A DNA stretch of 64,000 bases from Paraburkholderia sp. (GCF_024281035.1 NZ_JAMXLH010000012.1:1-64000); one strand, 5' to 3'; counted from the first letter of the stretch, positions 8,904 to 17,529 are shown. Program-made: numbers and translations. Notes: generated by a model not told the origin, from the letters alone.

Positions 8904-9308
8904 TCAGCGCGCCGATTTCGACAGGCGATGGCCGAGGCCGAGGTTCGAGACGATCTGCCACGTATAGACGCGTGAATAATGCACGCCGAACTGGCGGCTG
9001 ATCAGCTCGCGCACGCGGCTGTTGGTCCACGTGTCGCTCGGAAAACCGTGCTCGCGCGCGGAACCGTGCAGTGCGCTCGCAATCCAGAACAGTGCGGCGT
9101 GGTCGAGCACCGAGGGGCGTCCGCCCACGCTCATCTGCTTGAGCGCGGCGAGTCCGCCGTCCTCGACGATCACCTTGTACCGGCGCACGGTCTGGGCTGA
9201 AAGATGCAGGGAATCTGCGACAGCGTTCACCGTCGCACCATCGATCAGCATCTGGCCAGCAGTCATTCTTCTCGTGACGCTGGGCAAGTCCTCGGTTCGG
9301 GTAAGCAT
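8904..9308 (-). CDS. Helix-turn-helix protein (transposase-like winged-helix domains)
   Basis: The 134-residue product has an N-terminal homeodomain-like HTH (GATVNAVADSLHLSAQTVRRYK, about residues 23-45) and a second region (SDTWTNSRVRELISRQFGVHYSRVYTWQIVSNLGL) like the winged-helix part of IS630-type transposases. The DDE catalytic part is absent, and no inverted repeats or target duplications are visible nearby, so it may be a domesticated DNA-binding protein or a truncated transposase. No good ribosome site precedes the ATG at 9308 (only GACGAG). Confidence 0.6.
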   Translation of the reverse strand: MLTRTEDLPSVTRRMTAGQMLIDGATVNAVADSLHLSAQTVRRYKVIVEDGGLAALKQMSVGGRPSVLDHAALFWIASALHGSAREHGFPSDTWTNSRVRELISRQFGVHYSRVYTWQIVSNLGLGHRLSKSAR

Positions 9309-9829
9309 GGGATCACTCGTCGACGAAAGATTCGATCATGCGGCAGTGCAGATACGCCGCTCCTCAAACCCGGGTTCCTGCATGCGGGCCTTGTTGCTTG
9401 CCACGGCGTTGCACCGGCAATTCGTGAAACATATGGTGCCAAGCGATGGCGGACGGCGAAGTGCGCGCCCCTGGCGGGCGCTTGTGGCACGCGATTGCGT
9501 GCTTCAGCGAATATTAATAATTGTTTTTGTAGAGAATGTGTATAGCCTGAGAAAAAATAGTCTGCTTGACTTGTAGATTATCGTGCACTAACGGAAAAAG
9601 TGAAACGGCACGAATTATCGGTAATGGCCCTCTATGTTTCGCTTTCTTTTATTTACCGGGCCAGCATGATGCGCATGGCCGTTCATGCAAGACGGCTCGC
9701 TTTTTGTCTGATTAATTTGTCTGTCACGATGCAGGGCACGCCGCATTTGCGTTTGAGCAACGTCGGGCACGATGCGGAAAATATGTGACAGATCATTGCG
9801 CCTGGTTTGCATGAACACTTACAGCGAAT
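9309..9829. other. AT-richer gene-free stretch
   Basis: This stretch has clearly lower GC than its surroundings (notably 9490-9720). Frames of up to about 65 codons exist on both strands, but none has a ribosome site or recognisable content. It carries the promoter of the HTH gene and leads into the candidate small-RNA region that ends at 10012. Confidence 0.4.
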
Positions 9830-10012
9830 GACCCGGCATTTCCAGGCAGAATACTGATTCCGGAGCAGTTTTTATTCAAATGGAATGAAACGGAATATCG
9901 GTTTCGCAAACCGCTTGTCGTGAAGCGGACCGGTTCCTTCGATCTTGTCGGGGCGCGCGCGATGAACGCACGGCGATGCAGGCCGTGCGCTTTGCGTGCG
10001 CCCCGTTTTTTT
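9830..10012 (+). ncRNA. Candidate small RNA ending in a strong terminator
   Basis: A plus-strand intrinsic terminator (9950-10012) closes a region that has no plus-strand protein gene; ppk2 has its own terminator 1.3 kb upstream. A second hairpin (CCGCTT/AAGCGG, 9911-9928) lies just before it. This arrangement is typical of a small regulatory RNA. The 5' end is a guess, since no clear -35/-10 pair is visible; the 3' end is well defined. The alternative is a leader or attenuator of the gene starting at 10023. Confidence 0.35.
9950..10012 (+). terminator. Strong two-armed intrinsic terminator
   Basis: An 11-bp outer stem (9950-9960 with 9994-10004, one G-U pair) encloses an inner GCACGGC/GCCGTGC hairpin and is followed by G and seven T residues. 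It ends only 10 bases before the start of the next gene. Confidence 0.8.
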
Positions 10013-10022
10013 GGCCCACGGA

Positions 10023-10460
10023 ATGAACACGGAACTCGACTTGAAGGTGGAGCGGTTGTTACGGCGCGCGGCGAGCCGGCGCGGCGTCGTGTCGTACGGC
10101 GCCTTTCATGCGCTTTTTGCGCAGGACGTGCCGCTTCGCGAACGCTATGCGTTGCTCGAAGCCGCCGCTGCGGCACTGTGCGAGCCGCGCATGGCCGATT
10201 ACGCGTCACTGCTCGCGACCGATTCGGGTCTGCCGGGCCCGGAGTTTTACGTGCGCTTCAAGCGTTTGCATACCGAACGCTATTACGCGACGCTCGGCGC
10301 CGATCGGCATCGCATGCTGCGGCTCGTCGAAAAGCGCGCGCTTGCGCGCGAAGAACGCGAGCGTGTCTACGACCATTACCGGCACTCGCTGGCGCCGCGC
10401 GCGTGCACCGACGCTGGCGCGAACGCGCTTTGCAGCGAGGGGCGCGCGCAACGATTGTGA
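10023..10460 (+). CDS. Conserved hypothetical protein, mostly alpha-helical
   Basis: The 145-residue protein (MNTELDLKVERLLRRAASRRGVVSYGAFH...) has no signal peptide or membrane segment. Charged helices run through the whole length, with several aromatic residues in the middle (FYVRFKRLHTERYYATLG). I do not recognise a family; proteins of this type occur in Burkholderia relatives without known function. The start at 10023 lies just after the terminator; an earlier in-frame ATG at 9996 would lie inside the terminator stem and is unlikely. The ribosome site is weak (CACGGA). Confidence 0.6.
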   Translation: MNTELDLKVERLLRRAASRRGVVSYGAFHALFAQDVPLRERYALLEAAAAALCEPRMADYASLLATDSGLPGPEFYVRFKRLHTERYYATLGADRHRMLRLVEKRALAREERERVYDHYRHSLAPRACTDAGANALCSEGRAQRL

Positions 10461-10718
10461 CGTGGACAGCCGTCGTTACGATGATCATGGCGACGCCTGT
10501 GATTGCACGTTATCTGCGCACGGATAATGTCGTGCTGAATCAGCGTGCTATTCTCGATTGAGCTTGCGTAGGCGTCGCGTAGTCGCCATACGGCATGTCT
10601 GCCCCCGGCGGCTCGAATCTCCGTCACGTTTCTCCTCTTTACCTGCACGCCCGGCGCCACGCACTGTTTAGCCGCATACGCGGCTGCATCCCGTCATGTC
10701 GCAACCAGGAGAGTCGTC

Positions 10719-11759
10719 ATGAAAGCACTGGTGTTCAAGGGGCCTCAGCAGAAGTCACTGGAAGACAAACCCGAGCCGAAGATCGATAAACCATCCGATG
10801 CGATCGTGCGCATCACGAAAACCACGATCTGCGGCACCGATCTGCACATTCTCAAAGGCGACGTGCCCGAAGTGAAGCCCGGCACGACGCTCGGTCACGA
10901 GGGCGTCGGCATTGTCGAAGCGGTGGGCGACGGCGTGTCCAACTTCAAGGTCGGCGATCCCGTGCTGATTTCGTGCATCAGCTCGTGCGGCAAGTGCGAA
11001 TATTGCCGGCGCCAGATGTACTCGCACTGCACGACGGGCGGCTGGATTCTCGGCCATCTGATCGACGGCACGCAGGCCGAAAAGGTCCGCATTCCGCATG
11101 CGGATACGAGCCTTTATCACTTGCCCAAGGGCGTCGACGAAGAAGCGCTCGTCATGCTGAGCGACATCCTGCCGACCGGTTTCGAATGCGGCGTGCTCAA
11201 CGGCAAGGTGAAGCCGGGGCAGTCGGTGGCGATCGTCGGAGCCGGGCCGATCGGGCTTGCAGCATTGATGACCGCGCAGTTCTACGCGCCGGGGCGCATC
11301 ATCATGATCGACCTCGACGATAACCGGCTCGAAGTCGCGAAGAAGTTTGGCGCGACCGACGTGGTCAACAGCAAGGGCGGCGACGCCGTCGAGCGCGTGA
11401 TGGCGCTCACGGGCAATCGCGGCGTGGATGTGGCGATCGAGGCAGTCGGCGTGCCGGCAACCTTTACCATCTGCGAATCGATCATCGGCGCGGGCGGCAC
11501 GATTGCGAACGTGGGCGTGCATGGAACGAAGGTCGATCTGCACCTGGAAAGACTGTGGGCGCATAACATCACGCTCACCACGGGCCTCGTCGATACCTAT
11601 ACGACACCCATGCTGCTTGCGACCGTCGTCTCGAAGCGGCTCGAACCGGGCAAGCTCGTCACGCACCGCTTCACGCTCGACCAGATCATGGATGCCTACG
11701 CAACGTTCGGCGAAGCGGCGCGAACGCAGGCGCTGAAGGTCATTATTTCCGCTGTCTGA
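10719..11759 (+). CDS. Zinc-dependent alcohol dehydrogenase (MDR family)
   Basis: The 346-residue enzyme belongs to the medium-chain dehydrogenase/reductase family. The catalytic zinc ligands (ICGTDLH, GHEGVG), the structural zinc cluster (SSCGKCEYCRRQMYSHC, about residues 88-105) and the Rossmann motif VGAGPIGLAA (about 172) are all present. It most resembles bacterial alcohol dehydrogenases that oxidise short-chain alcohols or isopropanol with NAD(P). An AGGAG site lies 7 bases before the ATG. It stands alone, so its physiological substrate cannot be inferred from context. Confidence 0.9.
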   Translation: MKALVFKGPQQKSLEDKPEPKIDKPSDAIVRITKTTICGTDLHILKGDVPEVKPGTTLGHEGVGIVEAVGDGVSNFKVGDPVLISCISSCGKCEYCRRQMYSHCTTGGWILGHLIDGTQAEKVRIPHADTSLYHLPKGVDEEALVMLSDILPTGFECGVLNGKVKPGQSVAIVGAGPIGLAALMTAQFYAPGRIIMIDLDDNRLEVAKKFGATDVVNSKGGDAVERVMALTGNRGVDVAIEAVGVPATFTICESIIGAGGTIANVGVHGTKVDLHLERLWAHNITLTTGLVDTYTTPMLLATVVSKRLEPGKLVTHRFTLDQIMDAYATFGEAARTQALKVIISAV

Positions 11760-11891
11760 AGCTGTTCGGCCCAGGCTCATCGTGCGGCGCGCGCACATGC
11801 AGGCGATGTGCACGCGCTGCCGTGTGCCGTGTGCAGCGTGGTATTGGGCAGTCGCGCGCGACGCAACGCAATGCGAGGCTCGCCGGTTGTT

Positions 11892-12485
11892 TTAATCGTA
11901 CTCGGGAAAACCTGCGCGGCCCTGGGTCAGATCGCGCAGGGCGTCGCGTGCACCTTCGATGGCGGTGGCCGGCATCTGGATCGTGAGCCGCACGGTCATG
12001 GTGTAACGGCTGTCGACAAGCGTCGTTTGCGTCTGTTCGATCCAGTGCCGTACGCGCGTCTCATCGGGATAGCCGACCTCGATGGTCAGCTGGGCCTGCG
12101 CAATGCGTTCGACGCGTGATGCGCCTTGCAGTGCGCTGGCGATCGCATCGGTGTAGGCGCGCACGAGCCCGCCCGCGCCGAGTTTTACGCCGCCGTAGTA
12201 ACGCACCACGGCGGCCAGCACGCCGTCCAGATCGTGATGGCGCAGGACTTCGAGGATCGGCCGTCCGGCGGTGCCGGAGGGTTCGCCGTCGTCGGACATG
12301 CCCGATTGGCCGCCCGCGAGCAGCGCCCAGCAGACGTGCGTGGCGCTCGGGTGGTCGTTGCGCAGACGGCTCAGTTCGGCCATCGCCGCTTCGCGGTCGG
12401 CGACCGGAATCGCGTGGGCGATGAAGCGGCTTTTGCGGATCTCGAGTTCCGCGCTGACGGTTGAGGCTAGCGTAAAGGTGGGCAA
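11892..12485 (-). CDS. yigZ: YigZ/IMPACT family protein
   Basis: The 197-residue protein belongs to the YigZ (UPF0029, IMPACT) family. The signature block DDGEPSGTAGRPILEVL followed by VVRYYGGVKLGAGGLVRAY is fully conserved at about residues 65-110, and the N-terminus has the family pattern EIRKSRFIAHA. Bacterial members may act at the ribosome or on RNA, but no reaction is established. The start is probably the TTG at 12485, since no ATG or GTG is available in frame nearby. No strong ribosome site is visible. It is convergent with the alcohol dehydrogenase. Confidence 0.85.
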   Translation of the reverse strand: MPTFTLASTVSAELEIRKSRFIAHAIPVADREAAMAELSRLRNDHPSATHVCWALLAGGQSGMSDDGEPSGTAGRPILEVLRHHDLDGVLAAVVRYYGGVKLGAGGLVRAYTDAIASALQGASRVERIAQAQLTIEVGYPDETRVRHWIEQTQTTLVDSRYTMTVRLTIQMPATAIEGARDALRDLTQGRAGFPEYD

Positions 12486-12761
12486 AACAGAACGGGCGTT
12501 ACAGGTGAAAACGCCATGTTAACCGATACGGCTGCGGCCCTTTTAGATACCCTGGCCCTATCTTTGCGATTTTTGTTATTCAGCATTGCGGGAAGCGCTG
12601 ATGATGTATCGCGCACGAGCACCGATAATGCTCGCCTTGACGGATCTAGCCCCGGCTGGGGCGATGCCGGCCTCCTCCTCCGGTGATCCGTCAACTTTAT
12701 TCCGGCGGCAGCCGCGCTCGATGGTGGTGAGACGCGGTGGCGAGACGCCATACAACAGACG

Positions 12762-12800
12762 AAAAAAAACCCCGGACGGCGCGTAAAGCATCGACCGGGG
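12762..12800 (-). terminator. Intrinsic terminator with T8 tail
   Basis: CCCCGG at 12770-12775 pairs with CCGGGG at 12795-12800. On the minus strand eight T residues follow. No protein gene ends nearby on this strand. Confidence 0.7.
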
Positions 12801-12860
12801 ACTAATAAGGCTCGCCTGTTCTCAAGAGGCGTTGCCACGTTACGCGCGCCATAAATAATG
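12762..12860 (-). ncRNA. Candidate small RNA (proximal of a tandem pair)
   Basis: On the minus strand, a roughly 90-base unit that encodes no credible protein ends in a CCCCGG/CCGGGG terminator with eight T residues (12762-12800). A second such unit lies immediately upstream (12894 onward). No gene on the minus strand feeds into it. The 5' end is an estimate placed after the AT-rich patch at about 12850-12895. Confidence 0.35.
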
Positions 12861-12893
12861 CGCAACGTGAAAAGAAAAATTTTCGACGCACGA

Positions 12894-12925
12894 CAAAAAA
12901 AGCCCCGGGCGTTACCGGCCGGGGC
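12894..12925 (-). terminator. Intrinsic terminator with T7 tail
   Basis: GCCCCGG at 12902-12908 pairs with CCGGGGC at 12919-12925. Seven A residues at 12895-12901 give a T run on the minus strand. Confidence 0.75.
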
Positions 12926-13060
12926 AATGAGAATACACCGTGCGTTCCGGGGAACGAAACGCACCGATAAGGTACCTGTCCGCCCGCCGGGAAGCAACGC
13001 GGGCACATTACAAGCCGTTACTTTCAGATTACTTTCTATTTAATGCCTGGCCTCATGCGC
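12894..13060 (-). ncRNA. Candidate small RNA (distal of a tandem pair)
   Basis: This minus-strand unit contains a stem GTGCGTT/AACGCAC (12940-12964) and then a GC terminator with seven T residues (12894-12925). It has no credible open frame and lies more than 150 bases from any minus-strand gene start. The 5' boundary is a guess. Confidence 0.35.
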
Positions 13061-13133
13061 GAGGTAAAAGCATTCTGGCGCGTATTTCAATCGGCATGTC
13101 CGAGTAATCGACAGAATCGCCGGTGGAAAACAT

Positions 13134-13167
13134 CGAGGCCGGTTTCCCGCGAAGGAAACCGGCCTCG
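13134..13167 (-). terminator. Terminator after the small secreted protein gene
   Basis: A perfect 14-bp stem (13134-13147 with 13154-13167, loop of 6) lies about 45 bases after the stop at 13213 and is followed on the minus strand by ATGTTTTCC. Confidence 0.75.
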
Positions 13168-13212
13168 GTGCATGCGGTCGCACGGTATGGCGACCGTTGC
13201 GCGCTCACCCGA

Positions 13213-13527
13213 TCAGTAACGTTGCGGGGGCGGCATACGGCGGTCGTCGTGGCGATGCGGAGGACCCGGGTCGCGCGGATGATGGTGCATCCATTCGTCG
13301 TGTTCCCAATAGCGGTGTCCGTCCCAGTAGCGGTTGTCGTGCCAGCCGATCGACATCCGTACGTCCACCGGAATCATGTGCGCTTCGCTGTATTGCGGGT
13401 GCGAATCGGCGCGCGGGATATACGGACCGGACTGGGCGAAGGCGCTCGTGGCGCCCACCAGTGCACCGCCGGCGATCATGGCCGTCACGAGTGCACGTGC
13501 AGGGGTCTTCCAGAAATTCATGCTCAT
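13213..13527 (-). CDS. Small secreted protein, His/Asp/Pro-rich
   Basis: The 104-residue precursor has a signal peptide (residues 1-31, ending in SAFAQSG). The mature part of about 72 residues is rich in Trp, Tyr, His, Asp and Pro (WHDNRYWDGHRYWEHDEWMHHHP), a composition seen in small periplasmic proteins of Burkholderia whose role is unknown and which may bind metal. A strong GAGGAGG site precedes the ATG. A terminator follows and an empty region precedes it, so it is a single-gene unit. Confidence 0.75.
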   Translation of the reverse strand: MSMNFWKTPARALVTAMIAGGALVGATSAFAQSGPYIPRADSHPQYSEAHMIPVDVRMSIGWHDNRYWDGHRYWEHDEWMHHHPRDPGPPHRHDDRRMPPPQRY

Positions 13528-13665
13528 GTGGTTCCTCCTCGTCGAGTGCGTCGCTACGGCCCGGCTTCGAAGCGTTCAATGCCGTATCGCACATGATTCA
13601 GCTTATCGGCCGGAATGCCGGGAATACGTGAGCACTTGTAAGCGCACATTTCAAACCGGCGTGCC

Positions 13666-13697
13666 AATAAAAAGGGCCAACGTTTGGGTTGGCCCTT
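13666..13697 (-). terminator. Terminator after the acyl-CoA synthetase gene
   Basis: A perfect 10-bp stem AAGGGCCAAC/GTTGGCCCTT (13672-13681 with 13688-13697) ends in a TTTTTATT run on the minus strand. Confidence 0.8.
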
Positions 13698-13852
13698 GAT
13701 GCGAAACGGCAAAACGGGGGAACGAAGCAATCCACGCTGGAAAACGATGCGGCCGGGTTGTCAATTCGCGTTACATAAGAGCGGCGACGGGAACGGCGAC
13801 GGGCGTGGAGGTGAAGCGCCGATGCCCCGCCGCCGCAGGCGCGAACAGGCAC

Positions 13853-15520
13853 TTACTGTTTCTTTTGCTCCGCGGGTGCGCCGCTCAGATCGATGGCGCT
13901 TTGCGAGCCAACCTGCGAGCGCAGTTCGTATTTCTGGATCTTGCCTGTTGCGGTGCGCGGCAACTCGCCGAACTTTACGGCGCGCGGGACCTTGTAGTGT
14001 GCGAGGAAGAGCTTGCAATGCGCGATGATCTCTTCCGCCGTGGCGGCAGCGCCCGGGCGCAGTTCGATGAATGCACACGGCACTTCACCCCATTTCGGAT
14101 CGGGCATCGCCACGACAGCCGCCAGCGAGACAGCGGGGTGCCGGTACAGCGTGTCCTCGACTTCGATGCTCGAAATGTTCTCGCCGCCCGAGATGATGAT
14201 GTCCTTGCTGCGGTCCGTGATGCGCACGTAGCCGTCCGGTGTCATCACGCCCAGATCGCCCGTATGGAACCAGCCGCCGCGGAACGCCTCCTCGGTCGCG
14301 CGTTCGTTCTTCAGATAACCCTTCATGCAGATGTTGCCGCGGAACATGATCTCGCCGAGCGTTTCGCCGTCGTTCGGCACGGGCTCCATCGTCGCCGGGT
14401 TAAGCACGGTCACGCCGGCTTGCAGGTGATAGCGCACGCCCTGGCGCGCGGCCAGCCGCGCCTGTTCGGCGTCGTCGAGCGATTTCCAGCTTTCCTGCAC
14501 CGCGCACACCGCTGCGGGTCCATACACTTCGGTCAGTCCGTAGACGTGCGTCAGTTGAATGCCGATCGCCTTCATCTTCGCGATCACGGCGGGCGCGGGC
14601 GGTGCGCCCGCAACCATCGTGTTGACCGTGTGCGTAATGCCTTCGCGATATTCGGCGGGTGCGTCGGCAAGCGCGCCCTGCACGATCGGCGCGCCGCAGT
14701 AATGCGTGACATGCTCGCGGCGGATCAGGTCGAATACGAGCTTTGCGTCGAACTTGCGCAGACAGACGTTCACGCCCGCGCGCGCCGCGATCGTCCATGC
14801 GAAACACCAGCCATTGCAGTGAAAGAGCGGCAGCGTCCACAGATACACCGGGTGCTTCGGGATATCCCATTCGAGAATGTTGCTCACCGCGTTCATGTAC
14901 GCGCCGCGATGGTGATACACCACGCCCTTCGGATCGCCCGTCGTGCCCGACGTGTAGTTGAGCGCGATGGCGTCCCATTCGTTGTTCGGGTTCGCCCACG
15001 CGAACTCGGGGTCGCCTTGTTCGAGGAACGCCTCGTAGTCGACGGCGCGCGGGAAATGTTCGGGGTCGGCGGGCATGACGTCGGCCACGGAAATGATCTT
15101 CAGCGCCGGAAAGGCAATGGCCGCGCGTTGCGCGAGTACCGCGTATTCCGTATCGACGATCAGCGCCTTCGCCTCGCCATGCCGCAGCATGAACAGCATC
15201 GTGGCGACGTCGAGCCGCGTGTTCAGCGTATTGAGCACCGCGCCGAGCATCGGCACGCCGAAGTGCGCCTCGACCATCGCGGGGATGTTGGGCAGGAGCG
15301 CCGCCACCGTGTCGCCGCGGCCGATGCCGGCCTGCGCCAGCGCGCTCGCGAGCCGGCGCGTGCGGGCGTAGGTTTCGCGCCAGTTGCGGCGCACGTCGCC
15401 GTGGACCATCGCGAGACGCTCGCCGTAGACTTCCGCCGCGCGGGCGATGAAGTCGATCGGGGTGAGCGGCACGTAATTGGCCTCGCATTGCGCGAGCCCT
15501 TCTTCGAACGGATGCAACAT
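13853..15520 (-). CDS. Fatty-acid--CoA ligase (AMP-forming acyl-CoA synthetase)
   Basis: The 555-residue enzyme belongs to the ANL superfamily and activates a carboxylic acid with ATP and CoA. The AMP-binding motif YTSGTTGDPKGVVYHHRG (about residue 188), the GLTEVYGP motif (about 325), GWFHTGDLG (about 415) and the C-terminal lysine motif TATGKIQKYELR (about 528) are all present. Sequence type and length match medium/long-chain acyl-CoA synthetases of the AlkK kind. An AGGAGA site lies before the ATG. It is divergent from the Crp/Fnr regulator, which might control it. Confidence 0.9.
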   Translation of the reverse strand: MLHPFEEGLAQCEANYVPLTPIDFIARAAEVYGERLAMVHGDVRRNWRETYARTRRLASALAQAGIGRGDTVAALLPNIPAMVEAHFGVPMLGAVLNTLNTRLDVATMLFMLRHGEAKALIVDTEYAVLAQRAAIAFPALKIISVADVMPADPEHFPRAVDYEAFLEQGDPEFAWANPNNEWDAIALNYTSGTTGDPKGVVYHHRGAYMNAVSNILEWDIPKHPVYLWTLPLFHCNGWCFAWTIAARAGVNVCLRKFDAKLVFDLIRREHVTHYCGAPIVQGALADAPAEYREGITHTVNTMVAGAPPAPAVIAKMKAIGIQLTHVYGLTEVYGPAAVCAVQESWKSLDDAEQARLAARQGVRYHLQAGVTVLNPATMEPVPNDGETLGEIMFRGNICMKGYLKNERATEEAFRGGWFHTGDLGVMTPDGYVRITDRSKDIIISGGENISSIEVEDTLYRHPAVSLAAVVAMPDPKWGEVPCAFIELRPGAAATAEEIIAHCKLFLAHYKVPRAVKFGELPRTATGKIQKYELRSQVGSQSAIDLSGAPAEQKKQ

Positions 15521-15605
15521 TCGGTGTCTCCTGTCGGGCGCGGGGCCCGGGACGATTGCGATTTTATGGGTATGATTCTCGCTACCGTATCAGGACCGCG
15601 GGTAC

Positions 15606-16457
15606 GTGTCTGTCACGCGAACGACAGACGCGCCCCCGCGGTTCCACCGAATGACCCATCTCAAGTCAAGCGCGATGATGCAGTGCAATATGCCCGCGGG
15701 CGGCGATGCGCCCGATGGTCCGGCGCAGGCCGCCGATCCGGATTCCAGCAGCCGTGCCGGGGGTCGCGTCGATGCGCCCACGCTTGCCGCGCTGTTCGAG
15801 CGCTGCTCGTGGTTTCGCACGCTGGAACCTGCGCACCGCGCCTGGGTGCTCGCCGAATCTCATGCGCAGCGCTATCCCGCCGGGGCAATTGTCGCCGCGC
15901 GCGAGGCGCCGTCGGCCTACTGGCTCGGCGTCAGTTCGGGACTGGTCAAGCTTGCGATTTTCAATGCGTCCGGACGCGGCTGCACGTTTTCCGGCGTGCC
16001 GCATGGCGGCTGGTTCGGCGAGGGCAGTGTGATCAAGCGCGAGCCGCGTAAATACGACGTGATCGCATTACAGCCTTCGCTCGTGATGGCCGTGCCGGCC
16101 GATACGTTCCACCGGCTCATGGACAGCAGCCTGCCGTTCAACCGCTTCGTGATCCATCAGCTCAATAACCGCATGGGCGAGTTTATTGCGCTGATCCAGA
16201 ACAGCCGCCTCCTGGATATCGACGCGCGCGTCGCGCAGTCGCTCGCACAACTGTTCAATCCCGATCTCTATCCGGAGACCGGGCTCGCGCTTGAAATCTC
16301 GCAGGAAGAACTCGGCATGCTGGCGGGGGCTTCGCGGCAACGGATCAATCAGGCGCTGCAGACGCTCGAGCGCCTGGGGCTTGTCACGCTTTCGTATAAC
16401 CGCATCGATGTGCGCGATCTCGCGGGGTTGCGATCCTTCGGACGCGATCAGATTTGA
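15606..16457 (+). CDS. Crp/Fnr-family transcriptional regulator
   Basis: The protein has an N-terminal cyclic-nucleotide-binding-like beta roll (about residues 60-180) and a C-terminal helix-turn-helix (ISQEELGMLAGASRQRINQALQTLERLGLVTL, about 232-264). No Fnr-type cysteine set is seen, so a 4Fe-4S sensor is unlikely; the effector is unknown. The start is uncertain: a GTG at 15606 gives 283 residues, an ATG at 15651 or 15678 gives shorter forms, and none has a good ribosome site. It diverges from the acyl-CoA synthetase gene 86 bases away. Confidence 0.82.
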   Translation: MSVTRTTDAPPRFHRMTHLKSSAMMQCNMPAGGDAPDGPAQAADPDSSSRAGGRVDAPTLAALFERCSWFRTLEPAHRAWVLAESHAQRYPAGAIVAAREAPSAYWLGVSSGLVKLAIFNASGRGCTFSGVPHGGWFGEGSVIKREPRKYDVIALQPSLVMAVPADTFHRLMDSSLPFNRFVIHQLNNRMGEFIALIQNSRLLDIDARVAQSLAQLFNPDLYPETGLALEISQEELGMLAGASRQRINQALQTLERLGLVTLSYNRIDVRDLAGLRSFGRDQI

Positions 16458-16537
16458 TGTCGCGTTTGCGTTGGTTCATTCACGGCGATCGCAGCGGGTG
16501 ATGGAAATTAACGGCGGGCAGTGAACGGCGCTGTTCG

Positions 16538-17362
16538 CTATTCGCCATTCGGCGCGAGCGTCGCGATCGAGCCGGGAAAATCGGCGAGGAACGTATCGCG
16601 TGCGCGCATGCCAATTGATTTTTTCTCCGCTCTTGCGCCGTCGTCCTGCATGAGGCGCGCAAAAACGAGGGTCTTCCCGTTTCGCGACGCCCAGCCGACG
16701 AACCATCCCCAACCATGTGCTTCATCGTCGGACCCGTCGGCATTCTGCGGGAATCCCGTGCCGGTCTTGCCATGAATATCCCAACCGTCTGAAAGCGTCG
16801 CAACTTCGGTGATTTGACTGGTCATGGCAAATGCATGCGCGCTCACCGGTAACCTGCGATTCACCACTTTCGATAAAAAACCCACCTGCTCCAGCGGAGA
16901 AATCTGCAGCGACGAGTCGATCCAGGCATGGGTCAGGCCATCGTGACGGCTGTCGCCGCGAACGTCGGCGTTGCCATAACCGAATGCCCGGGTGTAATTG
17001 GCAAACCGCGTCATGCCCAATGATCGCGTGACTTGCTGGGAATACCACACGACCGAATATTGAATCCATCGGCTGGGATCGGTGGGTTGCTCCCATGCTT
17101 TTCCGCCCCAGTCCGGATAACCCGCGTGAAACTGAAGCGTCGGCGTGTGAGCGTCGTTTAGATAACCCGAATCGAATCCCATCAGGCTGATGGCGATCTT
17201 GAAGGTCGATGCGGGTGTCGTGCGCGTGGCGCAGTCGCCTTGCTGGAGCACGATCCGCTCGCTTGCCGCATCGGCGACGACCGTGCAGACAGTGCGTGCA
17301 TGCACCGATGCACTGGCGGACACCATCGCTGCTGCCAACGCGAGTAATCGAAATTTCGGCAT
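16538..17362 (-). CDS. Class D beta-lactamase (OXA family)
   Basis: The 274-residue precursor has a signal peptide cleaved after VHA (about residue 22) and acts in the periplasm, hydrolysing the beta-lactam ring through a serine acyl-enzyme with a carboxylated lysine. The motifs are complete: STFK (serine nucleophile and lysine, about residue 52), SVV, FGYGN and GKTGTG (about 198), and the terminal W-G-W-F-V-G-W pattern. It looks like the chromosomal OXA enzymes of Ralstonia and Burkholderia rather than a cassette-borne one, and no mobile element flanks it. Its ATG overlaps the stop of a 55-residue membrane protein gene (TAATG), so the two are translated together. Confidence 0.92.
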   Translation of the reverse strand: MPKFRLLALAAAMVSASASVHARTVCTVVADAASERIVLQQGDCATRTTPASTFKIAISLMGFDSGYLNDAHTPTLQFHAGYPDWGGKAWEQPTDPSRWIQYSVVWYSQQVTRSLGMTRFANYTRAFGYGNADVRGDSRHDGLTHAWIDSSLQISPLEQVGFLSKVVNRRLPVSAHAFAMTSQITEVATLSDGWDIHGKTGTGFPQNADGSDDEAHGWGWFVGWASRNGKTLVFARLMQDDGARAEKKSIGMRARDTFLADFPGSIATLAPNGE

Positions 17363-17529
17363 TAAATGCGCTTGACGACGAGAATATAGAAGACGGCAAA
17401 CGCCACGACGATGCCGATGTTCACGATCAGCCGAAGCCAGAACAGATGCCTGAGGAACAGAAAATCCACGCTGACGATAACGGCTATCAGCACCAGACTG
17501 TAGAGCACGACAGACGCGTTCCTTATCAT
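17362..17529 (-). CDS. Small two-helix membrane protein translationally coupled to the OXA beta-lactamase
   Basis: The 55-residue product starts MIRNASVVLYSLVLIAVIV and ends FYILVVKRI. Two hydrophobic helices (about residues 7-25 and 33-51) are separated by a short charged turn, so it is an inner-membrane hairpin protein. The stop TAA shares its last base with the OXA start codon. No enzyme family is recognisable. The tight coupling suggests a role linked to the beta-lactamase or simply shared control. The start is the ATG at 17529; a GTG three codons earlier is possible. Confidence 0.7.
   Translation of the reverse strand: MIRNASVVLYSLVLIAVIVSVDFLFLRHLFWLRLIVNIGIVVAFAVFYILVVKRI

Noticed and set aside
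8904..9308. HTH gene as a complete insertion sequence
   Set aside because: No catalytic DDE part, no terminal inverted repeats and no target-site duplication were seen.
13805..16051. A 748-codon plus-strand frame opposite the acyl-CoA synthetase
   Set aside because: It runs antisense to a full-length enzyme gene with all motifs intact and only reflects GC-rich codon use.
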